Translations under genes and position numbers: made by a program
Shown: positions 11,104-21,122 of the stretch, piece by piece
Numbering within the stretch: position 1 is the stretch's first letter
Layout of the letters: the number at the start of each line of letters is the position of its first letter
Notes under the pieces: generated by a model
What the model saw: only the letters and a program-made list of their open reading frames with translations
The model's database searches: none
What the model was told of the DNA's origin: nothing
Source: Rhinopithecus roxellana
Lineage: Eukaryota > Chordata > Mammalia > Primates > Cercopithecidae
DNA: 64,000 nucleotides
Direction: 5' to 3'
NCBI RefSeq assembly: GCF_007565055.1
Contig: NC_044552.1
Location: 150,369,859-150,433,858, forward strand

Positions 11104-13597
11104 GACACTCTGGCTGGTCTAGACACTCAGGGCCTTCACTCGGGCTCCCGCCAGAGGCCTCAGAAATCCTCACCTCACTGATAGCTCCATAGCTCACCAG
11201 CAAACGTAGTGAGTTGGGTTCCTTGGCAGCATCCTCCGCCTTGGGAGGGGCTGTAGAAGAAACTACAACTAAGAAGCATCGCGCCATGCTGAGCACTGCC
11301 ATTGAGAAGTGCACCTAAGCAGCCACCAGTGAATGACGACCTCGCATGAACAGGAATGTTCTAGAGCAGAATGCACATATGAAGGCTGAGGCCTGAGCCA
11401 GAAGCTGAACCTGGAAGCCACCCTGACGTGCTCCTCACCTTGGGGCAATGTCCACCTCCACCTTGTAGGGTAGGGGAGATGCCGCTGGTGCTGTGGACTG
11501 GGAGGGCCAGCATGTGCGCAGCTATATATGGACGCTCAGTCCCATCCACCTTTCTCATGCCCCTTCACTTTCCTGTCCTCTCTCCTCCTCTCACCTGCAT
11601 GGTAACAACAATTGTGACACTTGGTTTTCTTAACTCAAGAGGTGCATGTGATTTATTTTTAAAATTCCCTCTAAAGAACATTTTCTTGAATTGAAACTAA
11701 TGATCAAATAGAAGCTAGGCCAGAGAGGATGGCACCACCCTTTCTGCTTCCGTCCATTCCACTCCCTTCCCCACCCACACCCACCTTCCTGCTCAGTGTG
11801 GGCTGGGGCAGGCAGCAGGGAGGACAACATGGAAAGGCAACGGCCAGGAGGAAAAGGCGGGAAACAGCGGGAAGGGAGGATGCCTCCCCACTTCCTGTGG
11901 TGACCTCCCACCTCACTTACAAAAATCACCACCGACATTTGGGAACCGTGCACGCTGACTCAGCAAAGCTCAGCTGACCGTGAGAAGTCACCTGGGAGCT
12001 GCTGCAGTGGTTGCCATTGAGTCCATCCATGCAGCTGGGCCAAGGCAGCTGGAGGTGGGCATGTGTGGGCGGTACGGCTGGATGGAGCCCACCAGCAACT
12101 GGGTGAAGGGGTCCGCAGCTCTCCCAGCTGCTGCCTAGCTGCTCCCTGCCCTGTTTTGAATTAGTGGTAGCAGAAAGAAATGGAGCAGTGACCCTCAGTG
12201 CCTGGATGCCTGGAAGTACAATGCATCATCTCCTTGTGCTGCAGGAGGTCAGAGCCAGCCAGGGGAGGCAACTGCCTGCTCGGTCTGCCAGTGTCCAGAC
12301 CGTGTCCGGAGAGGGCGTGGCTGGATCTGAGAAAAGTCTGTCACTGGCCAGACTGGGAGTGGCTCAGTCCTGCCTGGCAGGAGCATCCACGAACTGGCTG
12401 GCCAGGAGTGCAGGATAATTGTCCAGGTTCCACCTGTTCCACCACATTGGGCCCGCTCGCAAGGGGCCATGGGCACCGCCTGCTTGGCTAGGTCTGCAGT
12501 GTAGAAGCCTGCAGGTGGCCAGTGACTGGCTGGGCTCCTGGACCTGCTGCCTTAGCTCTGGGAAGACCACAGATGCCTCCTCTTGGGAGGAGCCTTCTTG
12601 TGTGCCACTTGCTGGGAGATGTGGCCCACCTGCCTCGGTGCGGCTCCTGCAGGGTGGATCTCTGGCCACCCAGCCAGCTGAGAGGTGTCTCAGGGCTCAC
12701 TTGGAAGTCTTGGCTTGTCTTGGTTCTCATTTCCTCTTTTGCCCTCAAACAGGCCACGGTTCATGACGCTCTCAGGAAAGGATTTTATCTCGATCATTTG
12801 CAGCTTCTTGGAGCTGAAGTCTGCACAGCACTGTGGAGACTGTCAGTTCTGTGAGGACAAGGGAGGGCAGGCCTGGTGGTTTGGAGGAGCAGGGCCAAGC
12901 CAGAGTGAGGTGGCACAGGGGTGCAGGCGGCTCCTTTGAGGGGGACCCAGGGAAGTAGGAACAGGAAAGCCAGCTAAACGGCAACCTCAGTCCCATTGAA
13001 GACAGTAGGGTCTGAGGCAACTGCACTCAGATGCCTCCAGAGTTCATGCTGGTCCAAAGGAGAGAGGCTGGGTGGAGACTCACCTGCTTCAGTCCCCACA
13101 GGCTGAGGGTTGTGGAGCTGTCAGCTCCCCTTGTTTGGGGGTCTGTCCCAGCCTGGGCAGTGAGATTCCTCGGCCTAGGAGGAGCCCACAGGATGGACAT
13201 AGGACGAGAGCACTGCCCTTCATTTGCTCCGGCTGCTTGTCTCATTAGCCGTCAATTCACAGAGAGCAGTTTCCAGTAGAACAATTCCAGAAAAAACCAG
13301 AGCCCCCACCAGGGCCCGTGTGTTTCATTCCTGACCTGGGGAAGGTAGCAGAAGCTTTCAGCAGCAACTATCCAAATAACCACCTATTTAACACATGGAC
13401 CGGTGAATGGCAGTCCTGGGTGCTTTGACCCGTTGTTTTTCTTCCTTCCTCTCCCCCATTTCCTTCCTCTCTTCCCCCTCAAAAACACACATGTGTATAA
13501 ACATTTGCACACCCCAGCCGCACCACCAGCAGCTTCTCCATGGGCTGGGGTCTCTGCCTTGTCAAAATGATAATAATAAATGATGAAGCCAGGGTCG
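11104..13597. other. GC-rich sequence, no recognised gene
   Basis: Holds many short overlapping open frames on both strands (largest 115 codons, 12419-12766), typical of stop-poor GC-rich DNA. A 77-codon minus-strand frame (11081-11314) begins with a hydrophobic stretch (MAVLSMARCFLVVV), but it ends inside the neighbouring LTR and resembles no protein I know. A pyrimidine-rich patch lies at 13440-13485. No feature can be supported. Confidence 0.4.
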
Positions 13598-13796
13598 TCT
13601 CTCTCATCTATCTCTATTAATTGATTATCTTTCTATCTATTGTCTATCTCTATTAATCTGTTATCTACCTACCTACCTACTCACCCACATCTACTGTCTA
13701 TCTATACCTAAGTTCATTATCATCATTATCTACCATCTATCTGTCTCTATTAATCTATTATCTATTGATCTATCTCTCATCCATCCATCCATCATC
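13598..13796. repeat. Degenerate TATC/CTAT/CCAT microsatellite
   Basis: Interrupted tetranucleotide array on the plus strand: CTAT, ATCT, CTAC and finally CCAT (ATCCATCCATCC) units, broken by 'ctctattaatc' spacers that recur three or four times. The long interrupted structure suggests an old, stabilised microsatellite. Confidence 0.85.
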
Positions 13797-14285
13797 GTGC
13801 TGACATTAGCTCTGGGACTCCTCAAGCCTATGTGTGATGATGAGTGATGGTCCAACTGTTTGACGCTATGATTCTAGTGAATTTGCACTGGGCAACAAAT
13901 GTTTGGATGAGCACATGAATAAACACTATTTATTTGCTAAGTGTTGTAGGGAGCCTGCCCTAAAGAATCTTACCCATGTGAAACCGGGATGTCCCACCCT
14001 CCCCTGGGCAGGGCTGTTATATGACAACTCTGCACAGGCCACCTCCCAGTGTGGCGGGAACCAGGGCCAGTCCCACGCATGCGCACGTTCTCCAGGTTGC
14101 GTGCGAGGCTGCTGTGCTTACAGGAGGGCTCTGAGGTGGCCGTGTGCCTGGACCTCTGCAGAGGCTGCGGTGACAGAGGGCTCAGCAGAGTCACCTTCCA
14201 CTGTGCACAGGAAGGAATGTGCCCTGAGTGCTGAGCTAAAGAGGAATACAGGGAGGTTTTCACCCGCACCGAGCCCCTGCGCCAC
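13797..14285. other. No recognised gene
   Basis: A 192-codon plus-strand open frame (13903-14481) spans this interval but runs into the L2 fragment to its right and has no recognisable domain. I consider it fortuitous. Confidence 0.4.
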
Positions 14286-14640
14286 TACCATCATTAACAG
14301 GTGTTTATTGAGCAGCGACTGTAATTCAGACGTTGTGCGCGTGACGGTAGCAAAACAACAGGGGAAGAGAGTCCATCGCCTCTACCTTCCTGGAGCTTCC
14401 ATATTGGTGAAGGAGGTGGAAAGTAAAATGAAAAGCAAATATAAAATTACACATTTTACTATGTGCAATGAGAAAATATAAAGTGTGCGGTGACAGAGAA
14501 AGGCAGGGAATGGCTGCTTAGTGTCATCAAGCAAGGATTTCAGAAGAATGCATCAACCTGGGGCTTGTGAGAATTAAAGACAGTTTTTGAAGCACTGAAG
14601 TGAATGAATTAATTTGGGCCTAGGGGACTGGGACAGCTAG
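14286..14640 (-). repeat. L2 LINE fragment, minus strand
   Basis: Starts with the antisense L2 tail signature 'aacaggtgtttattgagcagcgact', followed by 'tctaccttcctggagcttcc' and 'agtgtcatcaagcaaggatttcag', in the order seen in antisense L2 3' ends. It is old and diverged. Confidence 0.6.
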
Positions 14641-15022
14641 AGGGGTCTCAGAATCACACCCTGTGATGTGAGCAGGAGAAAATGATGATGACTCCCAGGA
14701 TCTGCTTGGATCTTCTGGAATTTGAACAGAAACCTCAACAACATGTTTCTTTTGGACTCTAAGATGCTGAATGTGAGGAGGACTTTGGATAGGTTCTTAT
14801 CGAACACTATTTCAGGTACTATCATAAAAGAAAGGAAGCTGTGGCCTCCATTGAGGCAATAAAGCATCAATATTTCAGCAGTTATTCACACGCTTGTTTA
14901 CATTGAAACCTGCTCCATTGACAAGTGGTAGAATCATTGTCAGGCTGGGCTCCCAGACGTTGGTGTTACCAAGTGTAGATTATCAACGCCTATGCCCAGA
15001 GGCCCTGGAAAACTGTGACCAA

Positions 15023-15088
15023 GGATGAATTAAAGTGTTGTAGGGCAACACTTTAGGATGAATTAAAGTGTTGCCAACAGGGCAACAT
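15023..15088. repeat. 33-bp tandem duplication containing hairpins
   Basis: The 18-bp word GGATGAATTAAAGTGTTG occurs at 15023-15040 and again at 15056-15073, a period of 33 bp. Between the copies, AAAGTGTTG (15032-15040) and CAACACTTT (15046-15054) form a perfect 9-bp inverted repeat around a 5-nt loop. The second copy also has a GTTGCC/GGCAAC inverted repeat. The gene context is empty. Confidence 0.85.
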
Positions 15089-15494
15089 GCCTGACATATT
15101 TCCAGAAACAGAAACCAAAGGGTCTGCCTAGCTAGGCCGGACCACAAAACCGTCTTGTAGAAGCACATCAGCCTCAAACTACCATAGAAATGGAATTTGT
15201 ACACCACACTTAGAAGAAGATATTCTTAAGGACTGTGTTTTGGTGTTAAACTTTATAAGCTAGGGAGATTTTTTAAAAAATAATAATTCTCTGTCTTTCA
15301 GCACAATGCTTTAAAATCATCCAGCTGGTTAGAAAAATGTCAGCATTATCCTCACATGAAACATTGATCCACATGGGCACTGACACGTTTCACTTTCAAT
15401 ATTTGACATCAGATCAATTTTGCCTTCTCCTGCATTAGCAGCCCAATGTTCAGGCCTGCGGACTGGAGGCTGCTGCACCTAGCTTTTTGCCATA

Positions 15495-16215
15495 TAGGCT
15501 GACCATCCCTAATTAAAAAACCTGGAATCCCAAATGCCCTGACAGCTACAGCATTTAGAGCACCAGCCTGAGGCCACAAGTGAAAAATTCCACACCTGAC
15601 CTCACGTATTAGTCCGTTTTCATGTCGCTGATAAAAAAAATACCTAAAACTGGGAAGAAACAGAGGTTTAATTGGACTTGCAGTTCCACATGACCGGGGA
15701 GGCCTCAGAATCACAGTGGGAGGCGAAAGGCACTTCTTACATGGCGGCAGCAAGAGGAAAATGAGGAAGAAGCAAAAGCAGAAACCCCTGATAAACCCAT
15801 CAGATCTCATGAGACTTATTCACTATTAGGAGAATAGCGCAGGAAAGACTGGCCCCCATGATTCAATTACCTCCCCCTCGGCCCATCCCACAACACATGG
15901 GAATTCTGGGAGATACAATTCAAGTTGAGATTTGGGTGGGGACACAGCCAGACCATATCACCTCATGTGACAGGTTGCAGTCACAATGTAACCAAAATTT
16001 CGTTACATTTACAAACTATTAAAAATATTGTATAAAATTACCTCAGGTTATGGGTATATAAAGAATGAATTTATTTTGTGTTTCCACTCTGGTAGCATCT
16101 CCAAGATGTCTCATTATGTATACGCAAATATTCCAAAATATGAAGAAATAAAACATTCAGAACACTTCTGGTACCAGGCATTTCGAATACAGAGACTCCA
16201 CTTATACCAGCTCCG
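15495..16215 (-). mobile_element. Tigger7-like DNA transposon remnant split by a THE1 LTR
   Basis: Left part (15495-15604) begins 'gaccatccctaatta', and the right part (15961-16215) contains 'tctcattatgtatacgcaaatattccaaaatatg' and 'gaacacttctggtaccaggcatttcg' (both abridged). These match the ends of the Tigger7 consensus, whose termini read roughly CAGGTTGAGTATCCC. The transposon is non-coding here, diverged, and interrupted by the LTR at 15605-15960, which must have arrived later. Strand is inferred from the order of the end motifs. Confidence 0.65.
15605..15960 (-). mobile_element. THE1-type MaLR solo LTR, minus strand
   Basis: On the plus strand it runs from CGTATTAGTCCGTTTTC to AGCCAGACCATATCA, the outer ends of an antisense THE1 LTR. 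The expected blocks are in order, including 'caggtttaattggacttgcag', 'catcagatctcatgagact', 'atgattcaattacctcc' and 'gagatttgggtggggacaca' (abridged). It is 356 bp, full length for the family. A perfect 5-bp duplication CCTCA lies at 15600-15604 and 15961-15965. Confidence 0.93.
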
Positions 16216-16325
16216 TATCCCATGGCTTTTGCAAAATCTCTATGGCTTGGTGCTAAGGTACTTTTTGGGTTGAAAGTACTGCTTGTGTTGCTGATTCTGA
16301 AAGGGTTAAAGGGAGAGTAATCATT

Positions 16326-16525
16326 GATGGTGTCCCACAGCTGTGCCCAGTAGCCTGTCAACCACAGGGAGGTTGAGAGAGGGAGCGGGTGGGTCCAGGC
16401 ACGGCCACCCCTTCACTAGCAAGTGTGTACTCATCCCAAGAGCTGCCACCAGCACCCACCAGGAACTGATCAGGAGGGAGCAAGAAGGACATGGCTCTGT
16501 CCTCAGGGAACTTGGGGATAAATAA
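16326..16525 (-). repeat. Inverted partner A of a related pair (with 17390-17620)
   Basis: Its reverse complement aligns with 17390-17620 over about 200 bp. Shared words include AAGTTCCCTGAGGAC, GCCATGTCCTTCTTG, CAGTTCCTGGTGGGTGCTGG, GAAGGGGTGGCC and ACCCACC. Identity looks near 80% where aligned, with indels. It may be an unrecognised interspersed repeat or a local inverted duplication, and I cannot name a family. Confidence 0.7.
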
Positions 16526-16599
16526 CATATGCAATTAAGATGTAAGACAAAATATATTTGTATAAAGTGCAAAAACACAAGCACTTGACTCTCTGCCTT

Positions 16600-16793
16600 C
16601 AGAAGTGGGCGTGCCAGACCTTGGTGCCTGGGGGAGTGGCCCGTGGAGGCTTCGGGGCTGCTGTGTGTTCAGATTGTTCACCTGGCTCTGATGACGAGAG
16701 CCAGCGCGGGCTGTGAAAATTCATCAAGCTGATACTTAAAGTGTACTTTCTGTATGTATGTTCTATTTCCATAAAAAGGGAAAAGTGAAAAAA
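16600..16793 (+). repeat. L1M 3'-end fragment
   Basis: 'ctggctctgatgacgag' followed by 'gaaaattcatcaagctgatac', 'tactttctgtatgtatgttc' and 'ccataaaaaggg' follows the 3' terminus of older L1M elements. Only the 3' tail is recognisable. Confidence 0.6.
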
Positions 16794-17389
16794 ATTAATG
16801 AGAAAGAAGGCTCAAGTTACAAAATCAGAAATTTCATCAGCTGGTTTACCTCTCTGCAGCCTCCTTCTCTGCCTGGGGCTTCTGCCAGAATGGGCAGCAC
16901 AGGAAGGTGCTGGATTCTAGGTGCCTTGCCGCCCTCAGAAACTCCACATTTCACAAAGTGGTCAGATGCCTATGCAAATTAATGATGCAAGTTTATATTG
17001 CTAAAATGATGACCCCAGGCAAAATAAACTCTTGCTCAATCCCTGCTTTTTCTGGTAGCCTCATTTACCAAGGCACCAGGTGACAGTGGGGTGTGCTGCT
17101 GGCCGCTCACCTCACATGCTTCCCAGGCTCAGCTTGGATCCCCTGCTGTCCCCAGACCCCATGTGCTGCTGCCTGTACTGGGGCTGCTCCAGCATCTGCT
17201 TGGTGCATTGGTGCTCAGGGCCAGAGGCTGGTTCAAATTCTGTTTCACTGTGATGTATTTTCCTTCAGTCCTTTGAAAACAAACGTTTCAAGAAGGAACT
17301 AAGATCATGCAGTGTTCCCAGCACTGGTTAATATTAGACTAACACCTGCCCCTTGGCACATTCGATTGAACTGTGTTGTGGGGGAGATA

Positions 17390-17620
17390 CTGTCCTCCCT
17401 AAGTTCCCTGAGGACACAGCCATGTCCTTCTTGTTCAGTTCCTGGTGGGTGCTGGGCGACAGCTCATGGGATGAGTGCTGTGCAGGCTGTGGTTGAAGGG
17501 CTGATGAAGGGGTGGCCATGCCGGGACCCACCTGCCCTCCCCTCTATCTCCCTGTGCCATTTAGGTGTGGTCAATGGGCTGATGGGCACGGCTGTGAGAC
17601 CGCATCATTCCCCCAGCCCA
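17390..17620 (+). repeat. Inverted partner B of a related pair (with 16326-16525)
   Basis: See partner A: the same roughly 200-bp unit in opposite orientation, about 865 bp away. This copy lacks about 10 bp after CTTCTTG and has about 25 extra bases around TGCAGGCTGTGGTTG. A 129-codon plus-strand open frame (17312-17701) crosses it but resembles nothing known. Confidence 0.7.
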
Positions 17621-18179
17621 CATGACTCTTATCCCAGCTCGACTGTTCACTTCAGACTTCCCTTATGGAAGGAGTTGCCAGATAGAGCAAGCAAAATATA
17701 GTGTGCCAGGTAAGTGTACATTTACAATGACCATGGATTATTTTTTGGCATAATCTAATACATGGTAGTAGAGTAGGGTTGTATATAGTGTCATCTAAAT
17801 CTAGTATAAGTTAAGAAATTATTTGTGGTTGACTGAAGTTCAGGTGGACGCAGGTGCTCTGTATTTGCCTGCTGCATGCTAGGGTACTGCCTAGTACACT
17901 ATGCTGGGTCAGTGTGTTTGTGTCTTAAGGGAAGGGCAGCTTTTCATTGCTCAACTCCTTCAAATTTTTTTAAGGGAGAGGGGACCGAAAAAACCCTTCA
18001 TTCCTCAAGTGAAATGTCTCACCCACTGCAATGGCAATAACTCAGAGGGTGAGTGGAATGGATGGAAACCCTTGAAGAGTAGATGAGAATTTAGGTGAAA
18101 GGTCTTTTGCTCTCTCAGGCAGGTTGGTGGATGCATGGGCTTTGGGCAGGTGCCTGAAGTGGGGTGCATGTCCTGAGTA

Positions 18180-18645
18180 AGAGAGGGTAGGGTGGGTGGT
18201 GGGGGGTAGGGGTGGATGGTGAGGGGTATGGGTGGATGGTGGGGAGATGGATGATGGGGGTAGGATTGGATGGTGGGGTTGGGGAGGATAGTTAGGGGTA
18301 GTATTGGGTGGTTGAGGATGGGGTGGATGGTGAAGGGTAGGGGTGGATGATGGGGAGCAGAGGTGGATGGTTGAGTGCAGGGGTGGACGATGGGGTATGG
18401 GGTGGATGGTGAGGGGTAAGGGTGGATGGTTGAGGTGTGGATGCTTGAGTACAGTGGTGATGGTGGCATGGGGGTGAATGGCAGAAATGGATGGTGTGTT
18501 GTGGGGATGGATGATGGGGGTAGGGGTGGATGGTGGGGGTGTAGGGGTGACTGGTTTAGTGCAGGGGTGGATAGTGGATAGTGTGCAGGGGTGGATGACA
18601 GCATGGGGTGGACAGTGGCATGCAGGGGTGGATGGGGAGGGTGAG
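18180..18645. repeat. G-rich degenerate minisatellite (GGTGGATGGT core)
   Basis: About 465 bp of imperfect repeats on the plus strand built around GGTGGATGGTG and GGGGTA words, with unit lengths of roughly 18-24 bp. The plus strand is nearly devoid of C, giving strong G/C strand asymmetry and many GGG/GGGG runs. The long minus-strand open frames here (199 codons at 18005-18604; 220 codons at 18042-18704) are Pro/His/Ser/Thr-rich low-complexity readings of the repeat, not genes. Confidence 0.93.
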
Positions 18646-18748
18646 ACTTGGATCTCTAGTGAGCCTTGAGTGAGATCAGAGCCTGTGGGTCGGAGCTTCT
18701 TCATCTACAAGGAGACAGGAGAGATTTGTGTGGTGTTGAAATTGCTAC

Positions 18749-19113
18749 TGTATTATTCTGCCTGGGTTGCTGTCCGTGGACTGGGTGGTTTCAGCTTAAA
18801 GCACATACATTGATTCCTCACAGTTCTGGAGGCCGGAAGTCCGAGATCCAGGGGGCAGCAGGCCCATTGCGTTTTGAGGCTTCCGGACTTGCCCAGCTGC
18901 CCCTGTCCCTCTGTGCATGTGTGCCCAGACAGCGAGCTCTCTGGCGGCTCCTCTTATACGGGCAGCAATCCTATTGGCTCCCGGTCCCACCCTTACGACC
19001 CCAACTAACCTTAAAGACCTCCGTATAGGCCCTTGCTCCAAAGTAGTCATGCTGAGGGGTGGGGCTTCCCCTGGGAATGCGCAGGGTGGGAGTGCACAGT
19101 TCAGTCCATAGCA
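18749..19113 (-). mobile_element. MLT1-type MaLR LTR, minus strand
   Basis: Plus-strand ends TGTATTATTCTGCCTGG and TTCAGTCCATAGCA flank the expected antisense blocks: 'gactgggtggtttcagc', 'cctcacagttctggaggc', 'gcgagctctctggcggctcc', 'ggtcccacccttacgacc' and 'cctccgtataggccc'. About 365 bp, near full length. No clear target duplication. Confidence 0.85.
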
Positions 19114-19260
19114 ACTGTTGAGTAGAAGCTTGTGAAATACTTCTGCACATTTTCAAAAGCTATCTCACAAGCTCTATACTGCATCCTCCCTGACTTCAGA
19201 GGCTTAGTTTCTAGTTGGAAAAACAAACGTAAACGTCAAAAATAAAAAGAGAGAAAAAGA

Positions 19261-19322
19261 AGGAGGAAGGAAGGAAGGAAGGAAGGAAGGAAGGAAGGAA
19301 GGAAGGAAGGAAGGAAGGAAGG
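19261..19322. repeat. (AAGG)n microsatellite
   Basis: About 15 nearly pure AAGG units on the plus strand, preceded by an A/G-rich lead-in from about 19232. Confidence 0.97.
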
Positions 19323-19480
19323 AGCACAAAGGAGCTACCCTGAAAATCTTTAGCATCCAAACTCAGAACTATATTTTATTGTTAGGACATTTTAAAGTTT
19401 GGATTTATCAATCTGGAACATAAGTGTACAAATCATTTTATCTAATTAATCTTACTTATGTCTTCATCCTATTTGTTGAA

Positions 19481-19697
19481 TTTTTAAAAAGTAATGTTGT
19501 ATTTCTCTTAATATATTTTGTAATTCAGATTTTAATGAATTAGATGAGGCTTACTCGTATAATTCTAAATGAGGTTTGGTTATAATTTGCTTTAGTCACG
19601 TGTGGAAGTAGATAATAAGGGAAAAATAGGTATCTCTAAATCAAGACATTTTTACAATTATGACAACTGTCTAGTTGAATCATCCTATTTTGTAGAC
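19481..19697 (+). repeat. Copy 1 of a 220-bp direct duplication
   Basis: Aligns end to end with 20902-21122 in the same orientation. By eye I count about ten substitutions and one 4-bp indel (CTAAATGAGG here, CTAAGTTAATGAGG in copy 2), about 95% identity. Homology ends abruptly on both sides. This copy retains two CpGs (ACTCGTAT, CACGTGTGG) that read TG or CA in the other. The sequence is AT-rich and non-coding. Confidence 0.95.
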
Positions 19698-19737
19698 GTG
19701 GTGACTGAGTGTACAAAGGGTTAAGTGATGTGCTCAA

Positions 19738-19800
19738 AATTCATTCATTTGTGCATAAATATTTATTAAGCATCTCCTCGGTGCCAAGCATTATGCTGTA
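19738..19800 (-). repeat. Short L2-tail-like fragment, minus strand
   Basis: The words 'attcatttgtgcataaatatttattaagcatctcc' (abridged) and 'ggtgccaagcattatgctg' match the antisense 3' end of L2. Only about 60 bp is recognisable. Confidence 0.5.
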
Positions 19801-20901
19801 TGCTAATTAAACTAAGCCTGGCTGAAAAAGCCAGGCCTCGGATTCTATAATAAATCCAAGGTTTTTTCTCCTGTTTGTCTTCCTAAGGCTCTTTGTTTAA
19901 CTTCTTACAAATTAGACCAGCCTCTCCCGCAGTTGCCACCAAATTGTAAAAGAGAATCCGAAACACTCTGCCTCTGTCCTGCCTTGGGACGCTCATTGAC
20001 ATTGCCCCTGTCATTGTGCATGGCCGTGAGAAGGCTCTCTCGGTCACATTAGGACAATCAGCCTTCCTTCAGCAAGGGCACCACAGCACACTGGGTCCCC
20101 AGATGGTGAGACCTGAATGCGCGGTGTCCCCACCCCACCCCCTGTGGCATTCCTCAGTGGCTTCGGGAGGCTCTGACTCAGGATAGTAAAAGAAGCTCTG
20201 GTCGCAAAGATGTCAGAACAGCGGCCTCCAGGCTTTGGTTACACCCCCCGCCAGTTCAGAAGAAGGCATTCTTCAAATTTATAAATTATAAGAAATCAGA
20301 AAAAGATCAAAATGCTACATAAACGGGCTTTAAGGAGCTCGCTGTCTGCTCTCGCGTGTGGTAGTGGTGAGAGCGGGGCATCCGAGAGCCCTGGAGCTGG
20401 TGACCAGGGTGACCTCAGCCTAACACCTGCCTTTGAGCCTCTATCCTTGCCAGGTGGCTGGAAGCGTAATGATGGGGATTGGGACAAAGGTCCCCACAGG
20501 TGTCTTCTTAGTTTATATTCATTTCCTCACTCCAAGCATGCTATTTTAGGCTGTTTAAAAATGAAATGGTTCTAAAAAGATAAAATTACATTTCCATGTA
20601 GAGAGAAACAAATTTAATAGAATTTTGTTAAATTGCACCGTTATTAAATGTTGAAGAAACACCCGTTGATGGCCACAGTGCAGCAAGTACTCCAGCAGGG
20701 ATTACCAGATAAATGGGGACAGATTCTACATTCAAAGATGTCACAATCTAGAAAGGGAAGTAGATCATCTATGCAGCTTGTAATCGTGGGTGGAAAATGG
20801 AACATGTTTGCAGAGAAATATAAGAAAAACATCCTAATAGTTCATAGGAAAGTCAGACAAATACCAAATTACAAATGAATTCTGTCTTGTTTTTGTTTTC
20901 T
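19801..20901. other. Spacer between duplicated copies, no recognised feature
   Basis: Mixed sequence with a GC-richer patch (20090-20260) and short open frames of no recognised family. This is the 1.2-kb interval between the two copies of the direct duplication. I see no gene in it. Confidence 0.4.
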
Positions 20902-21122
20902 TTTTTAAAAAGTAATGTTGTATTTCTCTTAATATATTTTGTAATTCAGATTTTAATGAATTAGATGAGGCTTACTTGTATAATTCTAAGTTAATGAGGT
21001 TTGGTTATAATTTGCTTTAGTCATGTGTGAAAGTAGATAATAAGGGAAAAATAGGTATCTCTAAATCAAGACATTTTTGCAATCATGACAACTATCTAGT
21101 GGAATCGTCCTATTTTGCAGAC
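20902..21122 (+). repeat. Copy 2 of a 220-bp direct duplication
   Basis: Partner of 19481-19697 in direct orientation, about 1.42 kb downstream start to start. Preceded by a T-rich run (TTTTTGTTTTCTTTTTT, about 20889-20906) not present next to copy 1. To the right homology stops at GCAGAC, where copy 1 continues into a different flank. Confidence 0.95.

Noticed and set aside
11081..11314. 77-codon minus-strand frame with a hydrophobic N-terminus
   Set aside because: It ends inside the neighbouring LTR and resembles no protein I can name; chance in GC-rich DNA is likelier.
13598..13796. CRISPR-like regular spacing of 'ctctattaatc' words
   Set aside because: The spacers are themselves TATC simple repeats and the context is primate DNA; it is a degenerate microsatellite.
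18005..18704. 199- and 220-codon Pro/His/Ser/Thr-rich minus-strand open frames
   Set aside because: They are translations of the G-rich minisatellite; two shifted frames give equally long low-complexity products.
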